A stretch of DNA of 21,713 nucleotides from Salinibacterium sp. Lineage in GTDB: Bacteria > Actinomycetota > Actinomycetes > Actinomycetales > Microbacteriaceae. The notes under the pieces were generated by a model. The model was given only the letters and a program-made list of their open reading frames with translations, ran no database searches and had not been told where the DNA came from. Both the position numbers and the translations under genes were made by a program. The stretch covers positions 1 through 21,713 of the forward strand of contig SCSV01000343.1 in NCBI GenBank assembly GCA_004297555.1, read 5' to 3'. How positions within the stretch are numbered: the stretch's first letter is position 1; each line of letters starts with the position of its first letter. Of this stretch, positions 15,426 through 21,713 are shown piece by piece.

Positions 15426-16126
15426 GGGCGCTGGCCGCGGATCTTCGTCGGGTCGATTCCCTTGGGAATCGGCAGGTTGCCCTTGGAGAGCGACGAGAGT
15501 CGGTTAGAGACGGCGACCACTTCGGGCTTGCGTAGTGCGGGCTTAATCGTTCGCAAATTCGTCAGGAGCTTGCGCAGGGGAATCGAGTCTTCATCGGGCC
15601 CGACGTAGAGCAACTTGACCGGCACATTGGGCAGGATGCGCGTGACCGCGCGGCGCTCGTCTTCGAGCATCCGTTGGGTGCGGCTGCGCGGTCCTTCGCC
15701 GATGAGAGCGATTCCGCCGCGACCGACCGCACGGTAGACAGCATCGTGAGTTTTCGCGCTCACGTTCACCGGCATTTCGCTGGCGATCCACCCTCTTGGC
15801 ACGTTCTTGAGCACGGCACCGACGGCCCCCTGCTGCCCTTCGATCTGCGAGTAGACGGCCTTCTCGGCCATGCGCCCGAGCACGATCAGAACGAGTAGCG
15901 CTCCGCCGAGCACCCCGATGATGATGAAGACCACGAACGCAAAAACGCTGCCGCCTGAAACGAAAACCGCCAGCAGGACGCCCGCGGCTACAGCACCGAG
16001 GAATGCGCCGAGGAGATACCAGACCGTTGCCGGGTTGTACTGGCAGGTGATCTTGAAGACCTGGTAGAGCTGCTTGAACCGGCCTGGCTCTTTGGTCTTC
16101 TGAGTCGGGGTTGGGGTGCGTGCCAT
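15419..16126 (-). CDS. DUF4191 domain membrane protein
   Basis: A 235-residue protein of the actinobacterial DUF4191 family (as Rv2219). After a basic N-terminus (GRFKQLYQVFKITCQYNP) come two adjacent membrane segments at about 35-57 and 59-85, then a cytoplasmic domain with RGWIASEMPVNVSAKTHDAVYRAVGRGGIALIGEGP and a basic tail (NRLSSLSKGNLPIPKGIDPTK). Its function is unknown. The ATG at 16124-16126 is 4 nt after the lipA stop, so it is the third gene of lipB-lipA-DUF4191; this constant linkage in actinobacteria suggests, but does not prove, a role near lipoate or membrane metabolism. The much longer open frame overlapping lipA is not used. Confidence 0.9.
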   Translation of the reverse strand: MARTPTPTQKTKEPGRFKQLYQVFKITCQYNPATVWYLLGAFLGAVAAGVLLAVFVSGGSVFAFVVFIIIGVLGGALLVLIVLGRMAEKAVYSQIEGQQGAVGAVLKNVPRGWIASEMPVNVSAKTHDAVYRAVGRGGIALIGEGPRSRTQRMLEDERRAVTRILPNVPVKLLYVGPDEDSIPLRKLLTNLRTIKPALRKPEVVAVSNRLSSLSKGNLPIPKGIDPTKIRGQRPR

Positions 16127-16130
16127 GAAC

Positions 16131-17162
16131 CTAGGATACGGCCTGGGCGAACCCCAGATTTGCATCGGCCAGGTGGGCGAGCTGCGGGGGGATGTCTCGT
16201 CCTTTGCTCTGCATTGATCGCGCCCAGAGGCGTCCTGCGCGGTAGCTCGAGCGCACGAGTGGCCCGGCCAGCACACCCAGGAATCCGATGGCCTCGGCCT
16301 CAGAGTTGAGCTCGGCGAACTCCTCCGGCTTGACCCAGCGCGCGACCGGCAGGTGGCGCGGGGTCGGGCGAAGATACTGCGTGATGGTGACGATGTCGGT
16401 CCCCGCGTCGTGCAGGTCGCGCAGCGCGTCGCTCACCTCGTGGCGCTCCTCGCCCATGCCGAGGATGAGGTTCGACTTGGTGATGAGACCGGCTGCGCGC
16501 GCTTGGCTGATCACGTCGAGCGAGCGGTCGTAGCGGAAAGCCGGGCGGATGCGCTTGAAGATTCGCGGAACCGTCTCCACATTGTGGGCGAAGACTTCGG
16601 GCCTCGAGGAGAACACCTCGCCGAGCAGATCGGGGTTGCCGGAAAAGTCGGTCGCGAGAATCTCGACCCCGGTGCCGGGGTTCTGGGCGTGGATCTGGCG
16701 CACGGTCTCGGCGTGCAACCAGGCGCCTTCGTCGGGCAGGTCGTCCCGTGCCACGCCGGTGACCGTGGCGTACCGCAGGTTCATCTTGGTAACGGACTCG
16801 GCGACGCGGCGCGGTTCATCCCGGTCATAATCCGCGGGCTTGCCGGTGTCGATTTGGCAGAAATCACAGCGCCGGGTGCACTGGCTGCCACCGATGAGGA
16901 ACGTGGCCTCGCGGTCTTCCCAACACTCGAAGATGTTCGGGCATCCGGCTTCCTGGCACACCGTGTGCAGGCCCTCACCTTTGACGAGGTCTTGCAACTG
17001 GCGATACTCGGGGCCCATCTTGGCGACGGTCTTGATCCACTCGGGCTTGCGCTCGATGGGTGTCTCGGCGTTGCGCACCTCGAGTCGCAGCAGCTTGCGC
17101 CCGTCGACCTGATTGGCTTCGGGATGCCCTGGGCTGCTGTGACTCGCTGCTGAGTGGCTCAC
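16131..17162 (-). CDS. lipA: Lipoyl synthase
   Basis: A 343-residue radical SAM enzyme that inserts two sulphur atoms into octanoyl groups on E2 and GcvH proteins. Both iron-sulphur clusters are visible: the auxiliary cluster cysteines C69, C74 and C80 (CQEAGCPNIFEC) and the radical SAM cysteines C95, C99 and C102 (CTRRCDFC). The C-terminal RSSYRAG (serine ligand of the auxiliary cluster) is at about 304-310. The start is GTG at 17160-17162, overlapping the lipB TGA by 4 nt (GTGA), which indicates translational coupling. An internal methionine further on would lose conserved N-terminal sequence. Confidence 0.97.
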   Translation of the reverse strand: MSHSAASHSSPGHPEANQVDGRKLLRLEVRNAETPIERKPEWIKTVAKMGPEYRQLQDLVKGEGLHTVCQEAGCPNIFECWEDREATFLIGGSQCTRRCDFCQIDTGKPADYDRDEPRRVAESVTKMNLRYATVTGVARDDLPDEGAWLHAETVRQIHAQNPGTGVEILATDFSGNPDLLGEVFSSRPEVFAHNVETVPRIFKRIRPAFRYDRSLDVISQARAAGLITKSNLILGMGEERHEVSDALRDLHDAGTDIVTITQYLRPTPRHLPVARWVKPEEFAELNSEAEAIGFLGVLAGPLVRSSYRAGRLWARSMQSKGRDIPPQLAHLADANLGFAQAVS

Positions 17163-17797
17163 GCGCTCACCGTCATCGCGGCCTCGAACCGGCGTTGCAC
17201 GAGCGGCACGAGATCTTCGGGGCTCACATCGCGGCCGAGCACGCGCGAGATGGAGGTGACGCCGGCGTCGAGGATGCCGCAGGCGACGATCTTCGTGTAC
17301 GCGTCGAAGGAGTTGTTGCAGTTGAGCGCGAAACCGTGCATCGTCACGCCTTCAGCGACACGGATGCCGATCGCTGCGATCTTCTCCGCGCCGACCGGTT
17401 GCTCGTAGCCGATCCAGACCCCAGAACGCCCGCGCACGCGGCCGGCGTCGATGCCGAGTTCGGCGAGCACCTCGATCAACAGTCCCTCGAGCTGGCGCAC
17501 GTAGCTCACCACGTCGATCGGTTCGGGCAGCCTCAGGATCGGGTAGCCGACGAGTTGGCCCGGACCGTGCCAAGTGATCTTGCCGCCGCGATCGGTGTCG
17601 ATCACCGGCGTGCCGTCGGCCGGTTTCTCGAATTCTTCGGTGCGTTTGCCTGCGGTGTAGACGGAGGGGTGCTCGAGGAAGATGACAGTGTCGGTCGCGC
17701 CATCAACCACCGCGCGGTGCGTCTTGCGCTGAAGCTCTAGAGCTTCGAGATACGGGACGGCGTTGGCGCCGAGCCCCGCCACGACATAGTCCACCAC
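17159..17797 (-). CDS. lipB: Lipoyl(octanoyl) transferase
   Basis: A 212-residue enzyme that moves octanoyl groups from acyl carrier protein to lipoyl domains. Visible are the RGGKITWHGPGQLVGYPI signature (70-87), the catalytic lysine K139 in AEKIAAIGIRV, and the catalytic cysteine C173 in ACGILDAGVTS. The GTG at 17795-17797 is favoured because TACACT lies exactly 6 nt upstream (leaderless pattern); the next codon is also GTG and cannot be excluded. First gene of the lipB-lipA-DUF4191 operon, divergent from the pseudokinase gene. Its product acts on the E2 encoded by sucB in this window. Confidence 0.96.
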   Translation of the reverse strand: MVDYVVAGLGANAVPYLEALELQRKTHRAVVDGATDTVIFLEHPSVYTAGKRTEEFEKPADGTPVIDTDRGGKITWHGPGQLVGYPILRLPEPIDVVSYVRQLEGLLIEVLAELGIDAGRVRGRSGVWIGYEQPVGAEKIAAIGIRVAEGVTMHGFALNCNNSFDAYTKIVACGILDAGVTSISRVLGRDVSPEDLVPLVQRRFEAAMTVSA

Positions 17798-17809
17798 CCG
17801 TCAAGTGTA
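17798..17809 (-). promoter_or_regulatory. Putative -10 element for lipB, leaderless arrangement
   Basis: On the minus strand TACACT (17804-17809) is followed by exactly 6 nt and the lipB GTG. It supports the chosen start and an mRNA without leader. Confidence 0.5.
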
Positions 17810-17905
17810 CGTCGCTCCTCTCCTCGGCCCGGTTGTGTGACGAGCGCTCTGCACGGATGCCGCGGACGCCCGATCCGCTCGCGCTCGTCGGTGGAGAGTC
17901 ACTGC

Positions 17906-19450
17906 ATGGCTCTCGACTCCCTGGGTGGATACCGGCTCGTGCGCAAGCTAGGCGAGGGGGTGCGCGCGGACGTGTTTCTGGGGCATCCGCAGTCCGGAGC
18001 GGGGGAGGTTCAACCGAGCGCGATCAAGGTCTTTCGGGCGGGTGTGAGCGACGAATCGATCATGGCCGAGATCGAAGCGCTGAGCCGAGCCAATGGCGCG
18101 CACGTGGTCGAGTTGATCGATGTGACGACCGCGCCGGATGGCGCGCCGGCCGTCATTCTTGAGCGGCTGCCGGGTGGCAGCCTCGGTCGATTGGTACGAA
18201 GCCGTTCGGAGCTGAGGCTGGGCGAAGTCATCACGATACTGGCGCCGATCGCCGGAGCGGTGGCGCGGATGCACCGCGAGGGCGTCACCCATGGAGCGGT
18301 GCGGCTCGACTCTGTGTTGTTCGACCGATCGGGCGCACCTGTGCTCGCCTGCTTCGGTCGCAGCGGATTGATCGAACCCCACCTCGCGCCCGCGCGACTC
18401 GAGGCGGAGCCCGGGGTAGCGACGGATATCGCCGCGCTCGCCGGCTTGGCGACAGGTCTGCTCGATCTCGCCGACGAGCGAGCTGCTGAAGCGCTGGCGC
18501 GCTGGGTGCACTCAAGCGATCTCCGCGCCGACGACTGGATCGACTCCCTGATCGCGCGGTTGTTCAATGTCGCCGAACCAGAGCCGATTCGGCTTGACGA
18601 GGATCGTGTGGCGGATGGTGGGCGCGACTCGCTTGAGCGGGCGATCGGGCGGGAGCTGTCGTTGGGCCGCGAAGTTCGACTGGGAGCTTCTCCGGAGCGA
18701 ATTACCACAGCCGATCCGGTGTCTGCAGAACCCGCGCGCATGAGCGGGTTCGCGATCCCCGCCTGGCTAGAGGCACGGGTGGCAGGTCTGCGGGATGCGT
18801 TGGGCGATCGCCCAGGTGCCCAGGATGGCTCGGGCATCGGGCCCCAGGTTGCGTCCGCGCTCGCTCGGGTGAGGGCATCCCTCGGCCTGGTTCGAAAGCG
18901 GGTCTGGGTGCTGGCCGGGTTTGTCGCGATCGCGTTCATTGCGGCGACCGTGACCCTTCAGCCCGGGCAATCCGACGCAAGACAGGCACCCGAGGCAACA
19001 GCGACCGCAGAACCCGCGGAGTCGCACGACGCGAGCCCGGTGAGTGGCGATGACCCGGTCGCGGCGTTGCTGGCACTGCTCGATGCGCGGGAGCAGTGCA
19101 TCCGCGACCTGTCGGCGCTGTGTCTTGACGATGTCGATGAGCAGGGATCTTCCGCCCTCGCTGCCGACCAGGCGCTCGTGGGCAGCGTTCAGTCGGGAGA
19201 AGCCGGGGCCGTCGACTGGGCGGTCGATGCGTCGGAGGTCACCGTCACAGAGCGGCTCGGCAGCTCGGTGATTCTGCGAATCGGGGACGGAGCGCGGGGG
19301 GAGAGCGCAAACGGGAGCGGAGCGAGCGGGGAAGGCGCAAACGGCGAAAGCACCAGCGACCGCGCAAATGGCGAACCGGCCTCGATCCTCCTGATGAAGG
19401 GCGAGGCCGGTTGGCGGATTCGGGACTACCTCGACGGCAGCACCGGGTGA
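17906..19450 (+). CDS. Membrane-anchored serine/threonine pseudokinase-like protein
   Basis: A 514-residue protein. The N-terminal lobe of a protein kinase is present: YRLVRKLGEGVRADVFLG (9-26), the AIKVF lysine K41 and the helix-C glutamate E55. The catalytic residues are lost: the HRD motif is HGA (129-131, THGAVRLDSVLF) and DFG is CFG (149-151), so both catalytic aspartates are missing. The C-lobe is short, with TDIAALAGLATGLL resembling subdomain IX. A linker of about 100 residues leads to one membrane segment (VWVLAGFVAIAFIAATVTL, 333-351) and an outside domain with two cysteines (C398, C406), a Gly/Ser/Asn-rich insert (about 464-490) and the closing GEAGWRIRDYL, which recalls NTF2-like folds. 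The ATG at 17906 follows GGAG (17893-17896). It is probably a binding or scaffolding protein, not an active kinase (inference). It ends 1 nt before the convergent sucB stop. Confidence 0.85.
   Translation: MALDSLGGYRLVRKLGEGVRADVFLGHPQSGAGEVQPSAIKVFRAGVSDESIMAEIEALSRANGAHVVELIDVTTAPDGAPAVILERLPGGSLGRLVRSRSELRLGEVITILAPIAGAVARMHREGVTHGAVRLDSVLFDRSGAPVLACFGRSGLIEPHLAPARLEAEPGVATDIAALAGLATGLLDLADERAAEALARWVHSSDLRADDWIDSLIARLFNVAEPEPIRLDEDRVADGGRDSLERAIGRELSLGREVRLGASPERITTADPVSAEPARMSGFAIPAWLEARVAGLRDALGDRPGAQDGSGIGPQVASALARVRASLGLVRKRVWVLAGFVAIAFIAATVTLQPGQSDARQAPEATATAEPAESHDASPVSGDDPVAALLALLDAREQCIRDLSALCLDDVDEQGSSALAADQALVGSVQSGEAGAVDWAVDASEVTVTERLGSSVILRIGDGARGESANGSGASGEGANGESTSDRANGEPASILLMKGEAGWRIRDYLDGSTG
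19305..19371 (+). repeat. Short in-frame repeats in the pseudokinase outside domain
   Basis: The decamer GCGCAAACGG occurs at 19305-19314 and 19335-19344, with a one-base variant GCGCAAATGG at 19362-19371. Spacings are 30 and 27 nt, so the units stay in frame and encode repeated ANG(E) motifs in a low-complexity insert. Confidence 0.7.
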
Positions 19451-19451
19451 A

Positions 19452-20858
19452 TTAGATGCCGAGCGCGCTCTCGAAGTCGCCGCTCTCAAGGCGGTCTTTC
19501 ACCGCAACGAGGAACCGGGCCGCGTCAGCGCCATCGACGATGCGGTGGTCGTAGCTCAGAGCCAGGTAGACCATCGAGCGGATCGCGATCGCGTCGCCGC
19601 CGTTGTCGCTCACGACCACGGCCTTCTTCGACACGATGCCGGTGCCGAGAATCGCGGACTGCGGCAAGAACACGATCGGGGTGTCGAACAGCGCACCGCG
19701 CGAGCCCGTGTTGGTGAGCGTGAACGTGCCGCCTGCGAGCTCGTCCGGGGTCAGCTTGTTGTTGCGCGTGCGGTCCGCCAGGTCGGCGATCTCCTTCGCG
19801 AATCCCGCAAGGTTCAAAGCCGAAGCATTGCGGATGACCGGAGTCAACAGGCCGCGCTCGGTGTCGACCGCAATGCTGATGTTCTCCTGCGGCGGGTAGA
19901 CGATGTTGTCGCCCTCGATCGTCGCGTTGATGATCGGGTAGGCGGTGAGAGCCTCGGCCGCTGCGAGAGCGAAGAACGGCAGGAAGCTGAGGTTCACGCC
20001 CGTCTTCGCCTTGAAGTCGGCCTTGTAGCGGTCGCGGAAAGCGGCGACGAGCGTCACATCCACCTCGACGACGCTCGTGAGCTGGGCGGACGTCTGCATC
20101 GAGATGACTGCGCGCTCGGCGATGACCTTGCGCAGTCGCGACATCGGAACGCTCGTGCCGCGCAACGGCGAAACCTCAAGCTGCTTGGCAGGGGAGCTGG
20201 TCGGAGCGGCTGCGGTCTGAGCCGGCGCTGACGCCGATAGCACGTCTTGCTTGCGGATACGACCGCCGACGCCCGTACCCGACACGGTGGCCAGGTCGAC
20301 GCCGGTGTCGTGCGCGAGCTTGCGGACCAGGGGAGTGACGTAACCGGCATGCGAGTCGCCGGCGGCAGCGGGAGCGGCAGGTGCAGCGGCAGGAGCAGCG
20401 GGTGCGGCAGCCGGGGCGGCGGGCTCGGGCGCCGCGGCAGGAGGTGCTGGGGGTGCCGGCGGAGTTTCCGGGGCCGCGGGTGCGGCAGCGGCAGGCTCTT
20501 CTGCAGGGGCATCCACCGACCAGACCGGCGTCTCGGTGACTGGAGCGGGTGCCTCGGGTGCTTCGCCCGCGGGCTCTGCAGCGGGCGCTTCGGCGGCAGG
20601 AGCGGCAGCGGCAGCACCGGAACCATCGCCGATGGTCACGAGCGGAGTACCGACGACGACCGTCTCGTCTTCAGCGACGAGAATCGCCTCCACGACACCG
20701 GAGACCGGCGACGGGATTTCGGTGTCAACCTTGTCGGTGGAGACCTCGAGCAGTGGTTCGTCGACCTCGACGCGATCGCCTACTTTCTTCAGCCATCGGG
20801 TCACCGTGCCCTCTGTGACACTTTCCCCAAGTGCCGGAAGGTTGACGGATTCGCTCAT
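19452..20858 (-). CDS. sucB: Dihydrolipoamide acyltransferase E2 of 2-oxoglutarate/pyruvate dehydrogenase complex
   Basis: A 468-residue E2 core protein. It has one lipoyl domain (residues 1-78, lipoylated lysine K43 in VSTDKVDTE), then a long Ala/Pro/Glu linker (about 80-168), the peripheral subunit-binding domain (YVTPLVRKLAHDTGVD to RKQDVL, 172-206), and the catalytic trimer-forming domain ending in SYDHRIVDGADAARF with H438 and D442. It transfers succinyl or acetyl groups to coenzyme A. Automated calls usually name the actinobacterial form SucB; in mycobacteria the equivalent DlaT serves pyruvate dehydrogenase, so the partner E1 cannot be decided here. AAAGGAG (20867-20873) lies 8 nt before the ATG. 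It follows lpd on the same strand after 82 nt. Confidence 0.95.
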   Translation of the reverse strand: MSESVNLPALGESVTEGTVTRWLKKVGDRVEVDEPLLEVSTDKVDTEIPSPVSGVVEAILVAEDETVVVGTPLVTIGDGSGAAAAAPAAEAPAAEPAGEAPEAPAPVTETPVWSVDAPAEEPAAAAPAAPETPPAPPAPPAAAPEPAAPAAAPAAPAAAPAAPAAAGDSHAGYVTPLVRKLAHDTGVDLATVSGTGVGGRIRKQDVLSASAPAQTAAAPTSSPAKQLEVSPLRGTSVPMSRLRKVIAERAVISMQTSAQLTSVVEVDVTLVAAFRDRYKADFKAKTGVNLSFLPFFALAAAEALTAYPIINATIEGDNIVYPPQENISIAVDTERGLLTPVIRNASALNLAGFAKEIADLADRTRNNKLTPDELAGGTFTLTNTGSRGALFDTPIVFLPQSAILGTGIVSKKAVVVSDNGGDAIAIRSMVYLALSYDHRIVDGADAARFLVAVKDRLESGDFESALGI

Positions 20859-20940
20859 CAGTGATGCTCCTTTGAAACGCTTCTTCGCAACAGCTTAGTT
20901 CTGTGGTTCGGCCGAAACGGGTATGGATGGTTCGCGAGGG

Positions 20941-21713
20941 TTAGATCGCGTGGAGTGGCTTGCCTGCGAGGGCAAGGAATGCTTCGCCGAGCGCCTCGTT
21001 CTGGGTGGGGTGTGCGTGGATCAGCGGCGCGATGTCTTCTGGGTACGCTTCCCAGTTGACTGCGAGCTGAGCCTCGCCGATGAGTTCGCCGACACGGCCG
21101 CCGATCATGTGCACGCCGACGACGGGGCCTTCGTTGACCCGCACGACCTTGATCGAGCCCGAGGTGCCGATGATGTGGCTCTTGCCGTTGCCGGCGAGGT
21201 TGTAGTCGAAGGAGCTGACCTTGTCGGCACCGTACTTCTCGACGGCCTTCGCCTCGGTGAGACCCACGGATGCGACCTCCGGGTCGCTGTAGGTGACCTT
21301 CGGGATGTTCGCGTCTTCGATGACGATCGGGTTGAGTCCCGCGATCTCTTCGGCGACGAAGATGCCCTGCTGGAAGCCGCGGTGCGCGAGCTGCAGACCG
21401 GGCACAATGTCGCCGACGGCGTAGACGCCGGGAACGTTCGTGGCCAGGCGCTCGTTGGTGAGCACGAAGCCGCGGTCCATCGCGACGCCGACCTCTTCAA
21501 AGCCGAGGCCCGCGGTAACTGGTCCACGGCCGACCGCAACGAGCAGCAACTCGGCTTCGACGGTCTCGCCATTCTCGAGCGAGACGACCACGCCGCTCTC
21601 GTTCTGGGTGACGCCGGCGAAGCGAACGCCGACCTTGAAGTCGATGCCGCGCTTGCGGAACGCGCGCTCGAACTGCTTACTGATCGACTCGTCTTCGTTG
21701 GGCACGAGGTGCG
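20941..21713 (-). CDS. lpd: Dihydrolipoamide dehydrogenase E3 (C-terminal part; start beyond window)
   Basis: About 257 residues are visible, reading in from the right edge. They cover the end of the NAD-binding domain (HLVPNEDESISKQFERAF and on, with LLVAVGRGP), the second FAD-contact motif (GVYAVGDIVPGLQLAHRGFQQG), and the dimerisation domain (IPKVTYSDPEVASVGLTEAKA) ending with the catalytic His-Glu pair in HAHPTQNEALGEAF. The redox CxxxxC disulphide would lie beyond the edge. It reoxidises dihydrolipoamide on E2 proteins with NAD+. Position directly upstream of sucB is typical of actinobacteria. The GTG seen near 21705 is an internal valine codon, not the start. Confidence 0.95.
   Translation of the reverse strand, partial: HLVPNEDESISKQFERAFRKRGIDFKVGVRFAGVTQNESGVVVSLENGETVEAELLLVAVGRGPVTAGLGFEEVGVAMDRGFVLTNERLATNVPGVYAVGDIVPGLQLAHRGFQQGIFVAEEIAGLNPIVIEDANIPKVTYSDPEVASVGLTEAKAVEKYGADKVSSFDYNLAGNGKSHIIGTSGSIKVVRVNEGPVVGVHMIGGRVGELIGEAQLAVNWEAYPEDIAPLIHAHPTQNEALGEAFLALAGKPLHAI

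Noticed and set aside
20340..20640. Repetitive GC-rich stretch that could be taken for a tandem repeat
   Set aside because: It encodes the flexible Ala/Pro/Glu linker of the E2 protein, which is normally low in complexity.

Overview
The window is a stretch of chromosomal, high-GC actinobacterial DNA. Gene content and order point to the Microbacteriaceae or a close relative (inference). The block lpd, sucB, lipB, lipA, DUF4191 protein, RDD protein, glnA1, glnE, glnA2 matches the conserved actinobacterial neighbourhood also known around Mycobacterium glnA1. Most of the window is housekeeping, densely packed, with many 4-nt start/stop overlaps and several convergent gene pairs almost without spacer.

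Layout. 1-1384: a minus-strand pair, a VIT1/CCC1-type iron/manganese transporter followed by a ferric-reductase-like haem membrane protein cut by the window edge. 1571-1984: a stand-alone PhnB-like VOC protein. 1988-4599: a minus-strand operon map (methionine aminopeptidase), ppgK (polyphosphate glucokinase) and a zinc-free quinone oxidoreductase, with a 56-residue conserved small protein divergent from map. 4821-6074: panB with a small VOC protein behind it. 6100-6617: a Phd/RelE-type toxin-antitoxin pair with a clear promoter and a 20-bp operator-like dyad. 6824-7333: a small membrane protein broken by an in-frame amber codon. 7314-9047: nadE. 9095-14860: the nitrogen block, glnA2 and glnE (plus) converging on glnA1 (minus). 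15007-17797: RDD protein (plus) converging on the lipB-lipA-DUF4191 operon (minus). 17906-19450: a membrane-anchored pseudokinase. 19452-21713: sucB and the 3' part of lpd.

How the genes work together. GlnA1 carries the tyrosine that GlnE adenylylates; GlnA2 has tryptophan at the corresponding place. LipB and LipA make the lipoyl group that the E2 protein SucB carries and that Lpd reoxidises, so synthesis and use of lipoate sit side by side. A catalytically dead receptor-like kinase lies between them.

Best points for a second look: the pseudokinase beside the lipoate/2-oxoacid dehydrogenase genes; a recurring -10 hexamer placed 6-7 nt before start codons, suggesting leaderless mRNAs for about six genes; a strongly over-represented GGATGC/GCATCC hexamer that seems to influence codon choice; and the amber-interrupted membrane gene. 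I found no CRISPR array, tRNA, rRNA, insertion sequence or prophage, and no clearly new multi-gene system.
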